Both the position numbers and the translations under genes were made by a program. Under the pieces are notes generated by a model. That model was given only the letters and a program-made list of their open reading frames with translations. It made no database searches and was not told where the DNA came from. Positions 43,473 to 53,900 of a DNA stretch of 64,000 bases are shown here, piece after piece. Source of the DNA: Pseudolabrys sp. (GTDB lineage: Bacteria > Pseudomonadota > Alphaproteobacteria > Rhizobiales > Xanthobacteraceae); the NCBI GenBank assembly GCA_026125895.1, contig JAHCKG010000003.1, positions 209,101-273,100 on the forward strand. The letters are read 5' to 3'. Each line of letters opens with the position of its first letter. The stretch's first letter is position 1.

Positions 43473-44387
43473 ATGACCCTTTTCATCGAGCAATGCCTCA
43501 ACGGCCTGCAATTCGGCCTGCTGCTGTTCATGCTGGCGGCGGGGCTGACGCTCGTGTTCGGCATCATGGATCTGGTGAATCTCGCGCATGGCTCGCTCTA
43601 CATGCTGGGCGCCTATTTCGCCGCCACCTTCGCTGCCTTCACCGGCAGCTTCGTGCTCGGCGCCGTGCTGGCGATGCTGGCGACCTTGCTGGTCGGCATG
43701 GTGGTGGAGGTCGTCGCCATGCGGCGATTGTACGGTCGCGACCATCTCGACCACGTGCTCGGCACCTTCGGCCTGATCCTGTTCTTCAACGAGGCGGTGC
43801 GGCTGATCTGGGGGCCGGCGGGCCTGGCGCTGCCTTTGCCCGGCTGGCTGCAGCAACCGATCTCGATCCTCGGCTTCCAGTACTCGGCCTACAAGTTCTC
43901 CATCATCGTCGTGTCGCTGATCGTCGCCGGCGGGCTTTACGCGCTGGTGATGCGCACGCGCATCGGCATGCTGATCCGCGCCGGTGCCTCGAACCGTGAG
44001 ATGGTCGGCGCGCTCGGCGTCAACATCAAGCTGCTCTATACTTTGGTGTTCGGCCTCGGCGCGGCGCTGGCCGGCCTCGCCGGCCTGATGCAGGCGCCGA
44101 TCCTCACCGTGCAGATCGGCATGGGCGAGAACATCCTCATCCTCGCCTTCGTCATCACCGTGATCGGCGGCATCGGCTCGATCCGCGGCGCGCTGGTGGC
44201 GGCGCTGCTGGTCGGCTTCATCGACACGCTCGGCCGCTCCTATCTGCCGGACATGCTGCGCGAGGTCTTGAGCCCGGCCGCAGCCTCGACGCTCGCCCCG
44301 GCGCTGTCGTCGATGCTGATTTATCTCCTGATGGCGGTGGTGCTGATCGTGAAGCCCGAAGGCCTGTTCTCGGCGGGGCAGCGCTGA
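43473..44387 (+). CDS. livH: HAAT ABC transporter permease (LivH)
   Basis: A 304-residue inner-membrane permease with about eight helices. GIMDLVNLAHGSLYMLGAYF near residues 30-49 and FVITVIGGIGSIRGALVAA are LivH signatures. The stop overlaps the livM start (TGATG), so translation is coupled. It forms the channel with the LivM at 44387. It follows the binding-protein gene after 145 bases occupied mostly by a class D repeat. Confidence 0.91.
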   Translation: MTLFIEQCLNGLQFGLLLFMLAAGLTLVFGIMDLVNLAHGSLYMLGAYFAATFAAFTGSFVLGAVLAMLATLLVGMVVEVVAMRRLYGRDHLDHVLGTFGLILFFNEAVRLIWGPAGLALPLPGWLQQPISILGFQYSAYKFSIIVVSLIVAGGLYALVMRTRIGMLIRAGASNREMVGALGVNIKLLYTLVFGLGAALAGLAGLMQAPILTVQIGMGENILILAFVITVIGGIGSIRGALVAALLVGFIDTLGRSYLPDMLREVLSPAAASTLAPALSSMLIYLLMAVVLIVKPEGLFSAGQR

Positions 44388-45364
44388 TGCCGTCCGGATT
44401 TCCGCCGCTCACGCTCCGCAACTTCGTCGTCGCTCTGCTGCTGATCGCGCTGCTGCTGCTGCCGGTCTATTCGCAGCTCGCCGGCGACCGCTTCGCGCTC
44501 ACCTTGTTCACGCGCATAGTCATCATGGCGCTGGCGGCGGTCAGCCTCAATCTCATCCTCGGCTTCGGCGGCATGATGAGCTTCGGCCACGCGGTCTATC
44601 TCGGCATCGGCGGCTATGCCGTCGGCATGCTGGCGAAGGAGGGCGTCTATTCCGGCTTCGTGCAGTGGCCGGTGGCGATCCTCGCCTCGGCGCTGTTCGC
44701 GCTGGTGATCGGCGCGCTGTCGCTGCGCACGCGCGGCGTCTATTTCATCATGATCACGCTCGCCTTCGCGCAGATGGCCTATTACATCTTCGCCGGCATC
44801 GCCCGCTACGGCGGCGACGACGGCCTGACGATCTACAAGCGTAGCCAGTTCATCGAGCCGCTCAACCTGTCGGACAAGGTGCAGTTCTATTACGTCTGCC
44901 TCGCCATCCTGTTCGCCGCGATCTATTTCGTCTACCGGCTGATCAATTCGCGCTTCGGCATGGTGCTGCAGGGCGTGCGCTCCAACGAAGTGCGCATGCG
45001 CGCCGTCGGCTTCCCGACCTACCGCTACAAGCTCACCGCCTTCGTCATCGCGGGCGTGCTGTGCGGTGTGTCCGGTGCTTTGCTCGCCAACCAGGCCGAC
45101 TTCGTCTCGCCCTCGGTGATGTACTGGACGCGTTCCGGCGACCTCATCATCATGGTCGTGCTCGGCGGCATGGGCACGGTGGCCGGCCCGGTGATGGGCG
45201 CCATCGCGCTGCTGGTGCTGGAGGAGGTGCTGTCCGGCATCACCGAATACTGGCAGATCATTCTCGGGCCACTGCTGCTGCTGGTCGTGCTGTTCGCGCG
45301 CGGCGGCATCGACGGCCTGCTCGCGCTGCTGAGCGAGCGCCTTGGCGCGCGGAGGCCGTCATGA
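44387..45364 (+). CDS. livM: HAAT ABC transporter permease (LivM)
   Basis: A 325-residue inner-membrane permease. LivM signatures are LNLILGFGGMMSFGHAVYLG (about residues 51-70) and VVLGGMGTVAGPVMGAIAL. GVRSNEVRMRAVGFPTYRYK is the cytoplasmic loop that contacts the ATPases. It overlaps livH by 1 base and livG by 4 bases. The normal size and intact loops indicate a functional transporter. Confidence 0.91.
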   Translation: MPSGFPPLTLRNFVVALLLIALLLLPVYSQLAGDRFALTLFTRIVIMALAAVSLNLILGFGGMMSFGHAVYLGIGGYAVGMLAKEGVYSGFVQWPVAILASALFALVIGALSLRTRGVYFIMITLAFAQMAYYIFAGIARYGGDDGLTIYKRSQFIEPLNLSDKVQFYYVCLAILFAAIYFVYRLINSRFGMVLQGVRSNEVRMRAVGFPTYRYKLTAFVIAGVLCGVSGALLANQADFVSPSVMYWTRSGDLIIMVVLGGMGTVAGPVMGAIALLVLEEVLSGITEYWQIILGPLLLLVVLFARGGIDGLLALLSERLGARRPS

Positions 45365-46122
45365 GCGCGCCGTTGCTCGAGGTCGGCCATCTTGCCAAAC
45401 GGTTCGGCGGCATCGTCGCCACCGACGACGTCTCCTTCGCCATTCCGCAGGGCGAATTGCACGCGCTGATCGGGCCGAATGGCGCCGGCAAGACGACCTT
45501 GATCGCGCAATTGTCCGGCTCGATCTTCGCCGACGGCGGCGCCATCCATTTTGCCGGCGCCGACATCACGCGGCTGCCGATGCAGAAGCGCAGCCACATC
45601 GGTCTGGCGCGTTCGTTCCAGATCACGTCGCTGTTCCTCGATCTCAGCGTGCTCGACAATGTCGCGCTCGCCGTGCAGGCGCATGCCGGGCACTCGTTCC
45701 AGTTCTGGCGCAACGCGCGCAAGGAGGCCGAATTGCGCGAGCCGGCCCGCGCGGCGCTCACCCAGGTCGGCCTTGCCGACCGCGCCGACCGGCTGACCGC
45801 CTCGCTCAGCCACGGCGAACACCGGCTGCTCGAACTCGCCATGGCGCTCGCCGGCAAGCCGCGGCTGCTGCTGCTCGACGAGCCGATGGCCGGCCTCGGC
45901 CCGGAGGAATCGGCGCGCATGGTGCAGATGCTCAAGGCGCTCAAGGGCAGCTACACCATCCTGCTGGTCGAGCACGACATGGAGGCGGTGTTCGCGCTGG
46001 CCGACCGCATCTCCGTGCTGGTCTACGGCCGCATCATTGCCACCGGCGCGCCGGACGACATCCGCGCCAACGCGCAGGTGCGCGAAGCCTATCTCGGCGA
46101 TGCGGAGGCCGCGCATGGCTGA
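45361..46122 (+). CDS. livG: HAAT ABC transporter ATPase (LivG)
   Basis: A 253-residue ATPase. Walker A GPNGAGKTT, LivG-type GLARSFQITSLF, signature SLSHGEHRLLELAMALA, Walker B LLLLDEPMAG and switch His in VEHDME. LSHGEHR replaces LSGGQ, a variation seen in this subfamily. The tail QVREAYLGDAEAAHG matches the LivG ending. ATG 45361 overlaps the livM stop; the 3' end overlaps livF by 8 bases. Confidence 0.91.
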   Translation: MSAPLLEVGHLAKRFGGIVATDDVSFAIPQGELHALIGPNGAGKTTLIAQLSGSIFADGGAIHFAGADITRLPMQKRSHIGLARSFQITSLFLDLSVLDNVALAVQAHAGHSFQFWRNARKEAELREPARAALTQVGLADRADRLTASLSHGEHRLLELAMALAGKPRLLLLDEPMAGLGPEESARMVQMLKALKGSYTILLVEHDMEAVFALADRISVLVYGRIIATGAPDDIRANAQVREAYLGDAEAAHG

Positions 46123-46831
46123 TCCGAACGACGCGATCCTCAGCCTCGACGGCGTCGAGACCTGCTACGGTCAGAGCCAGGTGCTGTTCGGCGTGTCCTT
46201 CGCCATCCGCCCCGGCGAAATGGTGACGCTGATGGGCCGCAACGGCATGGGCAAGACCACCAGCGTGCGCTCGATCATGGGCCTGACGCCGGCGCGTGCC
46301 GGCTCGATCAAATTCATGGGCGAGGAAATCCGTGGGCAGCCGGCCTATCGCATCGCCCAGCGCGGCATCGGCCTGGTGCCGGAAGGCCGCCAGATATTCC
46401 CCAATCTCACGGTGCGCGAAAACCTCGTCGCCACGGCGGTGGCGCGCGACGGTGGCGAGTGGACTTTGGAGCGCGTGTTCGATCTGTTTCCGCGGCTCGC
46501 CGAGCGCACCGGCAGCATGGGCAACCAGCTCTCTGGCGGCGAACAGCAGATGCTCGCGGTGGGCCGCGCGCTGATGACCAATCCGCGCCTGCTCATCCTC
46601 GACGAGGCGACCGAGGGGCTGGCGCCGCTGATCCGCCAGGAAATCTGGAATTGCCTCGCCCGGCTGAAGAACTCCGGGCTGTCGGTGATGGTGATCGACA
46701 AGAATGTCGGCGCGCTGCTCAAGGTCGCCGACCGGCATTTCATGATCGAGCGCGGCCGTGTGGTTTGGTCGGGACTGTCAGCCGATCTCGCCGCCAATAC
46801 GGACGTGCAGCATCGATATTTGGGGGTTTGA
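46115..46831 (+). CDS. livF: HAAT ABC transporter ATPase (LivF)
   Basis: A 238-residue ATPase. Walker A GRNGMGKTT, LivF-type GIGLVPEGRQIFPNLTVREN, signature QLSGGEQQMLAVGRAL, Walker B LLILDEATEG (Ala replaces the usual Pro in DEP) and the switch MVIDKNVG with Asn for His, as in other LivF proteins here. Start 46115 (MADPNDAILSL) lies inside the livG end. Last gene of the third transport cassette; a low-GC lipoprotein gene follows 109 bases later. Confidence 0.9.
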   Translation: MADPNDAILSLDGVETCYGQSQVLFGVSFAIRPGEMVTLMGRNGMGKTTSVRSIMGLTPARAGSIKFMGEEIRGQPAYRIAQRGIGLVPEGRQIFPNLTVRENLVATAVARDGGEWTLERVFDLFPRLAERTGSMGNQLSGGEQQMLAVGRALMTNPRLLILDEATEGLAPLIRQEIWNCLARLKNSGLSVMVIDKNVGALLKVADRHFMIERGRVVWSGLSADLAANTDVQHRYLGV

Positions 46832-46940
46832 ACCCCACGGAAAGCATCGCGAATGTGTATTAACCATTCATCTCAAGTCAGGGTTGTCCGCGGCTGATCT
46901 TTATTCGATTATTCCTCCGGGTTACGGGGGAAGAGAAGAA

Positions 46941-47585
46941 ATGCGTATGTTTATCGCTGCGCTTGTAAGCGCAGTCGCGCTATCGGGCTGTGCGTACAAA
47001 GCAGATCCAATCGCGGCGCCGTCATACAACGTGGTTACCTCTTTCAGCAGCAAAATTCCTGGAAAATGGCTGCTGGCGGTTGACGGTGCGTCGTTGAATC
47101 AGACGGTAAAGCCGAGTGGCATGGCATGCGCCGCTCATAACTTTCCCCTAGAATTGAGGGACGCATTCAAATCCTCGATTTCCCAGACGCTAAAGAATGT
47201 CTTCGACGAGATTGAAGAAGTGCCGGAGCCGATCCCAGGGGACCAGGTTACACGTCGCGGCGCCCGCGGCCTCATTGTGGTTAGGGGTGAAGAGGCGAGA
47301 GGGAGGCTTGACGTCCAGCCAGGATTCTGGACGGCTAATATGAAGACCGAAGTGGTTATTGTTGCGTCGACATTTGTAGACGGTCCCTCGGGGCGCATCT
47401 TTGGAACGACCGTGGAAGGACACGGAATCGCGGACGCTGAAGCTGGCATGATGTGTGAAGGCGGAGCGAAATCGCTTGTCTCAGCAAGTTCGATCGCCAT
47501 GCGGGACGCGGTTCGAAAGGCGGCGGAAGCACTTGGAAATTCCGAGCGCCTCCGTAGCGCGGGAACTGTTGGGAAAAGACGGTAA
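46941..47585 (+). CDS. Hypothetical lipoprotein of low GC content
   Basis: A 214-residue lipoprotein. The signal peptide ends in a lipobox, ALSGC, with Cys17 as the lipid-modified residue. The mature protein has alternating beta-rich segments (GKWLLAVDGAS; TEVVIVASTFVDGPSG) and a Cys in MMCEGGAKS, but matches no family I recognise. AGAGAAG precedes ATG 46941. Base composition and codon use are clearly less GC-rich than the flanking liv and RND genes, suggesting horizontal acquisition. Its stop is 2 bases from the end of the convergent RND pump gene, with no terminator between. Confidence 0.65.
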   Translation: MRMFIAALVSAVALSGCAYKADPIAAPSYNVVTSFSSKIPGKWLLAVDGASLNQTVKPSGMACAAHNFPLELRDAFKSSISQTLKNVFDEIEEVPEPIPGDQVTRRGARGLIVVRGEEARGRLDVQPGFWTANMKTEVVIVASTFVDGPSGRIFGTTVEGHGIADAEAGMMCEGGAKSLVSASSIAMRDAVRKAAEALGNSERLRSAGTVGKRR

Positions 47586-47587
47586 CA

Positions 47588-50500
47588 CTACTCCGCCGGC
47601 TGAATGCTCGGCGCGTCCGGCGCCTGCGGCCCGCGCGGCCGCCGCTTGATGAAGCTCGGCAGCCCGCCGCCGAGGCGGTGATGCAGCCGGTCGAGCCAGA
47701 GATAGATCACCGGCGTCGTATAGAGCGTCAGGATCTGCGAGACGATCAGGCCGCCGATGATGGTGATGCCGAGCGGCCGGCGCAGCTCCGAGCCCGGGCC
47801 GGTGGCGACGATCAGCGGCACGGCGCCGAGAATGGCGGCGAGCGTCGTCATCAGGATCGGCCGGAAGCGGGCAAGGCACGCTTCGTAGATCGCCTGCACC
47901 GGCGTGAGGCCGCGCACGCGCTCGCCCTCCAGCGCGAAGTCCACCATCATGATGCCGTTCTTCTTGACGATGCCGATCAGCAGGATGATGCCGATGAAGG
48001 CGATCACCGTCAGCTCGGCGCCGGACACCTGCAGCGCCAGCAGCGCGCCGAGCCCGGCCGACGGCAGCGTCGAGATGATCGTCAGCGGATGCACCAGGCT
48101 CTCGTACAGCACGCCGAGCACGATATAGACCGCGATCAGCGCCGACAGCAGCAGCAGCGGCTGTGCCCCGGCGCTCTGGCGGAACGCCTTCACGTCACCG
48201 GCGAAGTCGGTGTTGATCGCATCCGGCATGTGCATCTCGGCCACCGCCTGCGTCAGCGCCGCGGTGGCTTCGGCGATTGGCACGCCTTCCTTGATATTGT
48301 AGGTGATGGTCACCGAGGGGAACTGGCCCTGATGGTTGACCACCAGCGGCGCGATGCTGCGCTCGATGGTCGCCACCGCCGACAGCGGGATCTGCGCGTT
48401 GCCGTTGCCGGGCACGTAGAGTGTCGACAGGTCGCTCGGGTCGCGGCGGAACTGCGGCGCCACTTCGAGGATGACGCGATACTGGTTGCGCTGCGTGTAG
48501 ATGGTCGAGACCTGGCGCTGCGAATAGGAGTTGTTCAGCGCGCTGTCGATATCCTGAATGCGGACGCCGAGGCGCGCTGCCGCCGCGCGGTCGATCTTGA
48601 TGTTGACCTGCAGGCCGCCTTGTTCGCGATCGGTGGTGACGTCCGTCAGTTCCGGCAATTGCTTGGCGCGCTCCACGACCTTGGGCACCCAGGCCTGCAG
48701 CGCGTCGATGTCGGCGCTCCACAGCGTGAATTGATAGGAGGAGTCGCTCGAACGCGCGCCGACGCGCAGGTCCTGCGCCGGCACCAGGAAGACGCGCAAG
48801 CCCGGAATCTGGCCGATGCGGTTGCGCAGGCGCGCGATCACCGCCGGCGTCGGCACGTTGCCGCGCGCCTCGAGCGGCTTGAGGCTGATGAACAGGCGGC
48901 CGCGGTTGACCGAGGCGTTGAAGCCGGAAGCGCCGACCGAGGAGCCGACGCCGGCCACCGCCGGATCGGCAAGCACGACGTCGAGCGCCTGGAGCTGCAG
49001 CTTCTCCATCGCATCGTAGGAAATGTCGGTCGAGGCCTGCGTGCCGCCGAAGACGAGGCCGGTGTCGTCCTGCGGGAAATAGCCCTTCGGCGTCTTGATG
49101 AAGAGCCCGACCGTGAGCGCGATGGTGGCAAAGAACACGATCAGCGTCAGGCCGCGATGCGCCAGCACGAAGAGCAGCGTGCGGTCGTAGAAGCGCAGCA
49201 GCACTGACAGTAGCCCCTCGACGCGGCGGTCGAGCCAGGTCTCGTTTCTGTCCGGCGGCTTGCGCACGAAATAGGCGCAGATCATCGGCGTCACCGACAG
49301 CGACACCACGGTGGAGACGGCGATGGAGAAGGCGAGCGTCACGGAAAACTCGCGGAACAGCCGGCCGACGATGCCGCCCATGAACAAGAGCGGAATGAAG
49401 GCGGCGATCAGCGACACCGAGATCGACACCACGGTGAAGGAAATCTGCCGCGCCCCCATCATGGCGGCGCGCAAGGGCCGGTAGCCCCGCTCCATGTAGC
49501 GGAACATGTTTTCGATCATGACGATGGCGTCGTCGACGACGAAGCCGATCGAGACCGCGAGCGCCATCAGCGACAGGTTGTCGACGGAGAAGCCGGCGAG
49601 CCACATCGCGCCGCAGGTGCCGGCGAGGCACAGCGGCACCGTGATGCCGGCGGCGATGGTCGCGGCGGCGCGGCGCAGGAAAAGGAACACCACCAGCATC
49701 ACCAGCAGCGCCGAGGCGGCGAGCGTGAGCTGCATGTCCTGCACGCTGGCGCGGATGGTCTGCGTGCGATCGGTGAGGACGTGGATCTCGAGGCCGGCGG
49801 ACAGCCACTGCTTGAGTTCCGGCAGCAGCGCGTAGATGCGATCCACCGTATCGATGACGTTGGCGTCGCCCTGCTTGGTGATGATCAGCAGCACCGAGGG
49901 GTCGCGGTTATACCAGCCGGCCGAGCGGGTGTTGCGCACGCTCGGCGTGATCCTGGCGACGTCGGACAGCCGTACGACATTGCCGTTGACGGTGCGCACC
50001 ACCAGCGGGTCGTATTCCGGCGCCTGACGGAGCTGGTCGTTGATGCCGACGGTGACCGCGCGCTTGGGACCGTCGAACGAGCCGAGCGGGCCCTGCGCGT
50101 TGGAATTGCGGATGGCGTTGCGCACCTGCTCCAGCGTCACGCCCATGCCGGCGATGCGGTCGGGATCGACGCGCACGCGGATCGCCGGCTGCTCGGAGCC
50201 GGCGACGCTGACCTCGGCGACGCCTTCGACCTGGCTCAGGCGCTGCGCGATCACGGTGTCGGCGGCGTCGTAGATGGCGCTGCCCGGCAGGTTCTTCGAG
50301 GTGAGCGCCAGGATCAGCACCGGCGCCGCGGCCGGGTTGGCCTTGCGGAAGCTCGGCACCGAGGGCAGGTCGCTCGGCAGATCGCTCAGCGCCGCGTTGA
50401 TCGCCGCCTGCACGTCGCGCGCCGCCGAGTCGACATTGCGCGACAGGTCGAACTGCACGTTGATGCGGCTGGTGCCTTGCGAACTGGTCGAGGTCAGTTC

Positions 50501-50734
50501 GGTGACGCCGGAAATCGTGCCGAGCTGCCGCTCGAGCGGCGCGGCGATCGTCGCCGCCATCGTGTTCGGATCGGCGCCAGGATAGGAGGCCGACACGCCG
50601 ATGGTCGGGAACGACACGCTCGGCAGGCTGGCGACGGGCAGGAAGTCGTAGGCCACCGCGCCGGTCAGAAACAGCCCGATCGCCAGCAGCGTCGTGCCGA
50701 TCGGCCGGCGGATGAAGGGCCAGGAGAAGTTCAT
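47588..50734 (-). CDS. RND-family efflux pump (HAE1, MdtC-like)
   Basis: A 1048-residue inner-membrane proton antiporter. The N-terminal start FIRRPIGTTLLAIGLFLTGA is typical of MdtB/MdtC. The TM4 proton-relay motif GFVVDDAIVMIEN (about residue 400) has the Asp-Asp pair of hydrophobe/amphiphile exporters, not the pattern of metal exporters. Two large periplasmic loops and 12 helices are in normal positions. It is the second pump gene, downstream of the MdtB-like gene, so the two probably form a heterotrimer as in E. coli MdtBC. Last gene of the operon. Confidence 0.92.
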   Translation of the reverse strand: MNFSWPFIRRPIGTTLLAIGLFLTGAVAYDFLPVASLPSVSFPTIGVSASYPGADPNTMAATIAAPLERQLGTISGVTELTSTSSQGTSRINVQFDLSRNVDSAARDVQAAINAALSDLPSDLPSVPSFRKANPAAAPVLILALTSKNLPGSAIYDAADTVIAQRLSQVEGVAEVSVAGSEQPAIRVRVDPDRIAGMGVTLEQVRNAIRNSNAQGPLGSFDGPKRAVTVGINDQLRQAPEYDPLVVRTVNGNVVRLSDVARITPSVRNTRSAGWYNRDPSVLLIITKQGDANVIDTVDRIYALLPELKQWLSAGLEIHVLTDRTQTIRASVQDMQLTLAASALLVMLVVFLFLRRAAATIAAGITVPLCLAGTCGAMWLAGFSVDNLSLMALAVSIGFVVDDAIVMIENMFRYMERGYRPLRAAMMGARQISFTVVSISVSLIAAFIPLLFMGGIVGRLFREFSVTLAFSIAVSTVVSLSVTPMICAYFVRKPPDRNETWLDRRVEGLLSVLLRFYDRTLLFVLAHRGLTLIVFFATIALTVGLFIKTPKGYFPQDDTGLVFGGTQASTDISYDAMEKLQLQALDVVLADPAVAGVGSSVGASGFNASVNRGRLFISLKPLEARGNVPTPAVIARLRNRIGQIPGLRVFLVPAQDLRVGARSSDSSYQFTLWSADIDALQAWVPKVVERAKQLPELTDVTTDREQGGLQVNIKIDRAAAARLGVRIQDIDSALNNSYSQRQVSTIYTQRNQYRVILEVAPQFRRDPSDLSTLYVPGNGNAQIPLSAVATIERSIAPLVVNHQGQFPSVTITYNIKEGVPIAEATAALTQAVAEMHMPDAINTDFAGDVKAFRQSAGAQPLLLLSALIAVYIVLGVLYESLVHPLTIISTLPSAGLGALLALQVSGAELTVIAFIGIILLIGIVKKNGIMMVDFALEGERVRGLTPVQAIYEACLARFRPILMTTLAAILGAVPLIVATGPGSELRRPLGITIIGGLIVSQILTLYTTPVIYLWLDRLHHRLGGGLPSFIKRRPRGPQAPDAPSIQPAE

Positions 50735-50779
50735 GTGAACCTCTCGTATGGCCCGTTAGCGTTCGGCATGCTCAGACCG

Positions 50780-50917
50780 TTCCCTCCCCCCATAGGCGAG
50801 CGAACGCTCGCCGTTCGGCGAGCTATGTGGGGGAGGGTTAGGGAGGGGGGTAGCTGCTGTGCTGTCACCGCGATCACTCCCACCCCCGACCCCTCCCCCC
50901 AAGGGGGAGGGGAGAAG
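50780..50917. repeat. Palindromic repeat, class C, between the two RND genes
   Basis: Contains CCCTCCCCCCATAGGCGAGC and its inverted end AGGGGGAGGGGAGAAG. Its first 72 bases (50780-50851) are identical to 54194-54265. A central hairpin GGCGAGCGAACGCTCGCC is present. It lies within the efflux operon. Confidence 0.88.
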
Positions 50918-50954
50918 ATCATCGTGTGCCGAAGCGGGAGCGCAACCATCTCCC

Positions 50955-53900
50955 TCACTCCGCCGGCTGCTGCGACGGCGCCGCGCGGCGCGGACGTGCG
51001 GGCGACAGATAAGCGCGCAGCTGCTCCATGTAGAGGTAGATGACCGGCGTCGTGTAGAGCGTCAGCAGCTGGCTGAGCAGCAGGCCACCGACGATGGTGA
51101 TGCCGAGCGGATTGCGCAGCTCCGAGCCGGTGCCGCTCTCCAGCGCCAGCGGCAGCGCGCCGAACAGCGCCGCCAGCGTCGTCATCATGATCGGGCGGAA
51201 GCGCAACAGCGCCGCCTGCACGATCGATTGCTCCGGGCTCATGCCCTGTTCGCGCTCCGCCTCGAGCGCGAAGTCGATCATCAGAATGGCGTTCTTCTTG
51301 ACGATACCCATCAGCAGCACGATGCCGATCAGCGCGATCACCGAGAGATCGTAGCCGGTCAGCATCAGCGCCAAGAGCGCGCCGACGCCGGCCGAAGGCA
51401 GCGTCGAGAGAATCGTCAGCGGATGGATGAAGCTCTCATACAGCACGCCGAGCACGATATAGATGGCGATCACCGCGGCGAGGATCAGCCACGGCTCGCC
51501 GGCCAGCGACTTGGCGAACTCGGCGGCATCGCCCGAATAGCTGCCCGACACCGAGGCCGGCATGCCGATGTCGCGCTGCGCGGCATCGATCGCCTTCACC
51601 GCGTCGCTCAGCGCGTAGCCCGGCGCGAGATCGAAGCTGATCGTCACCGACGGAAACTGCTCCTGATGCGCGATGGCGAGCGGCGCCGCGGTGTATTCGA
51701 AGCGCGCGAAGGCGGCGAGCGGCACCTGGTTGGAGCCAGTCACCGTGTTCGGCGTCGCCGACGTGTTGGTGCTGGTGATCCCGCTCGCTGTGTTGCTGGC
51801 GGTCGCCGTCGTTCCGGTCGAGGTGGTGGCCCCGGTGACATAGATCTTGCCCAGCGCGCTCGGGTCCTGCTGGTAGCGCGGCTGCGCCTCGAGGATGACG
51901 CGATACTGGTTGGCCTGGCCGTAGATGGTCGAGATCTGCCGCTGGCCGAAGGCGTCGTACAAAGTGTCGGTGACGCTCTGCATCGAGACGCCGAGGCGGC
52001 CGGCCTTCTCGCGATCGACATTGACCATGATGCGCGGGCCGCCTTCCTGCGCTTCAGAGGCGACTTCGCGCATCACCGGATCGCTGCGCAGCCTGGCCGC
52101 GAGCTTGTCGGCCCATTGCGTGACTTCGGCGGCGTCGCTGCCGGTCAGCGTGTATTGATATTGCGCGCGGCTGGCGCGCGTCGAAATCTGGATGTCCTGC
52201 GTGGCCTGGAAATACACCGTCATGCCCGGGATGCCGGTGACCTTGCCCTTGAGGCGCTGGATGATGGCCGCGACCAGATCGGTGCGCTCGCTGCGCGGCT
52301 TCAGGCTGATTGTCAGCCGCCCGGCATTGGGCGTGGCGTTGACGGTGGAGACGCCGATCACCGAGGCGACGCTGGCGACGTCCGGATCGGCGCGCACGAT
52401 GCCTTCGATCTGCGCCTGGCGCCGTGCCATCTCCTCGAACGAGACGTCGGTGCCGGCTTCGGTGACGGCGGTGATCTGCCCGGTGTCCTGCAGCGGCAGG
52501 AAACCCTTCGGCATCACGATATAGAGCGCCAGCGTCGCCGCCACGGTGAGGAAGGTCACGAACAGAGTGGCGCGGCGGCGCTCCAGCACCCATTCGAGAC
52601 TCTTGCGATAGCCCTCGATGGTGCGGTCGGTGTAATCCGAAAAGGCGCGCGTCAGCCGGTTGCCGGCGTTCTCCTTCTCGCGGCGCAGCAGCCGCGCGCA
52701 CATCATCGGCGTCAGCGTCAGCGACACCACGGCCGAGGCGACGACGGCGATGGTCAGCGTCAGCGCGAATTCGCGGAACATGCGGCCGACCAGCCCGGTC
52801 ATGAACAGCAGCGGGATGAACACCGCGATCAACGACAAGGTCAGCGAGATGACGGTGAAGCCGATCTCCTTGGCGCCCTTGAGCGCGGCCTCGAGCGGGC
52901 TCTCCCCGTCCTCGATATGGCGGACGATGTTCTCGATCATGACGATGGCGTCGTCGACGACGAAGCCGGTGCCGATGGTCAGCGCCATCAGCGACAGGTT
53001 GTCGAGCGAGAAGCCGGCGAAATACATGACGCCGAAGGTGGCGATCAGCGACAGCGGCAGCGCCACGCCGGCGATGACGGTGGCGCGGACGGTGCGCAGG
53101 AAGATCAGCACCACCAGCACGACCAGCGCGATCGACAGCACCAGCGTGAACTGCACGTCGTGGATCGAGGCGCGGATGGTTTCGGTGCGGTCGGTGACGA
53201 CGGTGAGGCGCGCGCCGGCCGGCAAGATGCGCTGCAACCGCGGCAGCTCGTTCTTGAGGCGCTGCACGGTCTCGATGACGTTGGCGCCGGGCTGGCGCTG
53301 CACGTCGATGACGATGGCCGGCTTGCCGTGATAGGTGGCGCCGACCTTGTCGTTCTCGAGGCCATCGACCACGTCGGCGACATCGGACAGCAGCACCGGC
53401 GCGCCGTTGCGATAGGCGATCACGGTGTTGCGATAGGCGGCGGCGCTGGCGAGCTGGTCGTTGGCGGCGATGGTATAGGATTGCTGCGCGCCGTCGAGCG
53501 CGCCCTTGGCGCCGGCGACATTGGCACCGACGATCGCCGAACGCAGATCCTCGAGCGCGATGCCGTAGGCGGCAAGCCGCGACAGATCGGCCTGGATGCG
53601 CACCGCCGGCTTGATGCCGCCCTGCACAGAAACGCGGCCGACGCCTGATACTTCCGACAGCCGCGGCGCCAGGATGGTGTTCGCCATGTCCGACAGTTCG
53701 CGCAGTGCGATGTTGTCCGAACGCAGCGCCAGCGTGATGATCGGCGTGTCGGCCGGGTTCACCTTCGAATAGACCGGCGGGTAGGGCAGGTTGGCGGGCA
53801 GCGTCGAGCGCGCCGACGAGATCGCCGCCTGCACGTCCTGCGCCGCGCCGTCGATGTCGCGGTCGAGATCGAATTGCAGCGTCACCTGGCTGATGCCGAA

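Noticed and set aside
50859-53648. Plus-strand open frame of 929 codons across the MdtB-like gene
   Set aside because: Antisense shadow of a conserved RND pump in GC-rich DNA; no domain and atypical composition.
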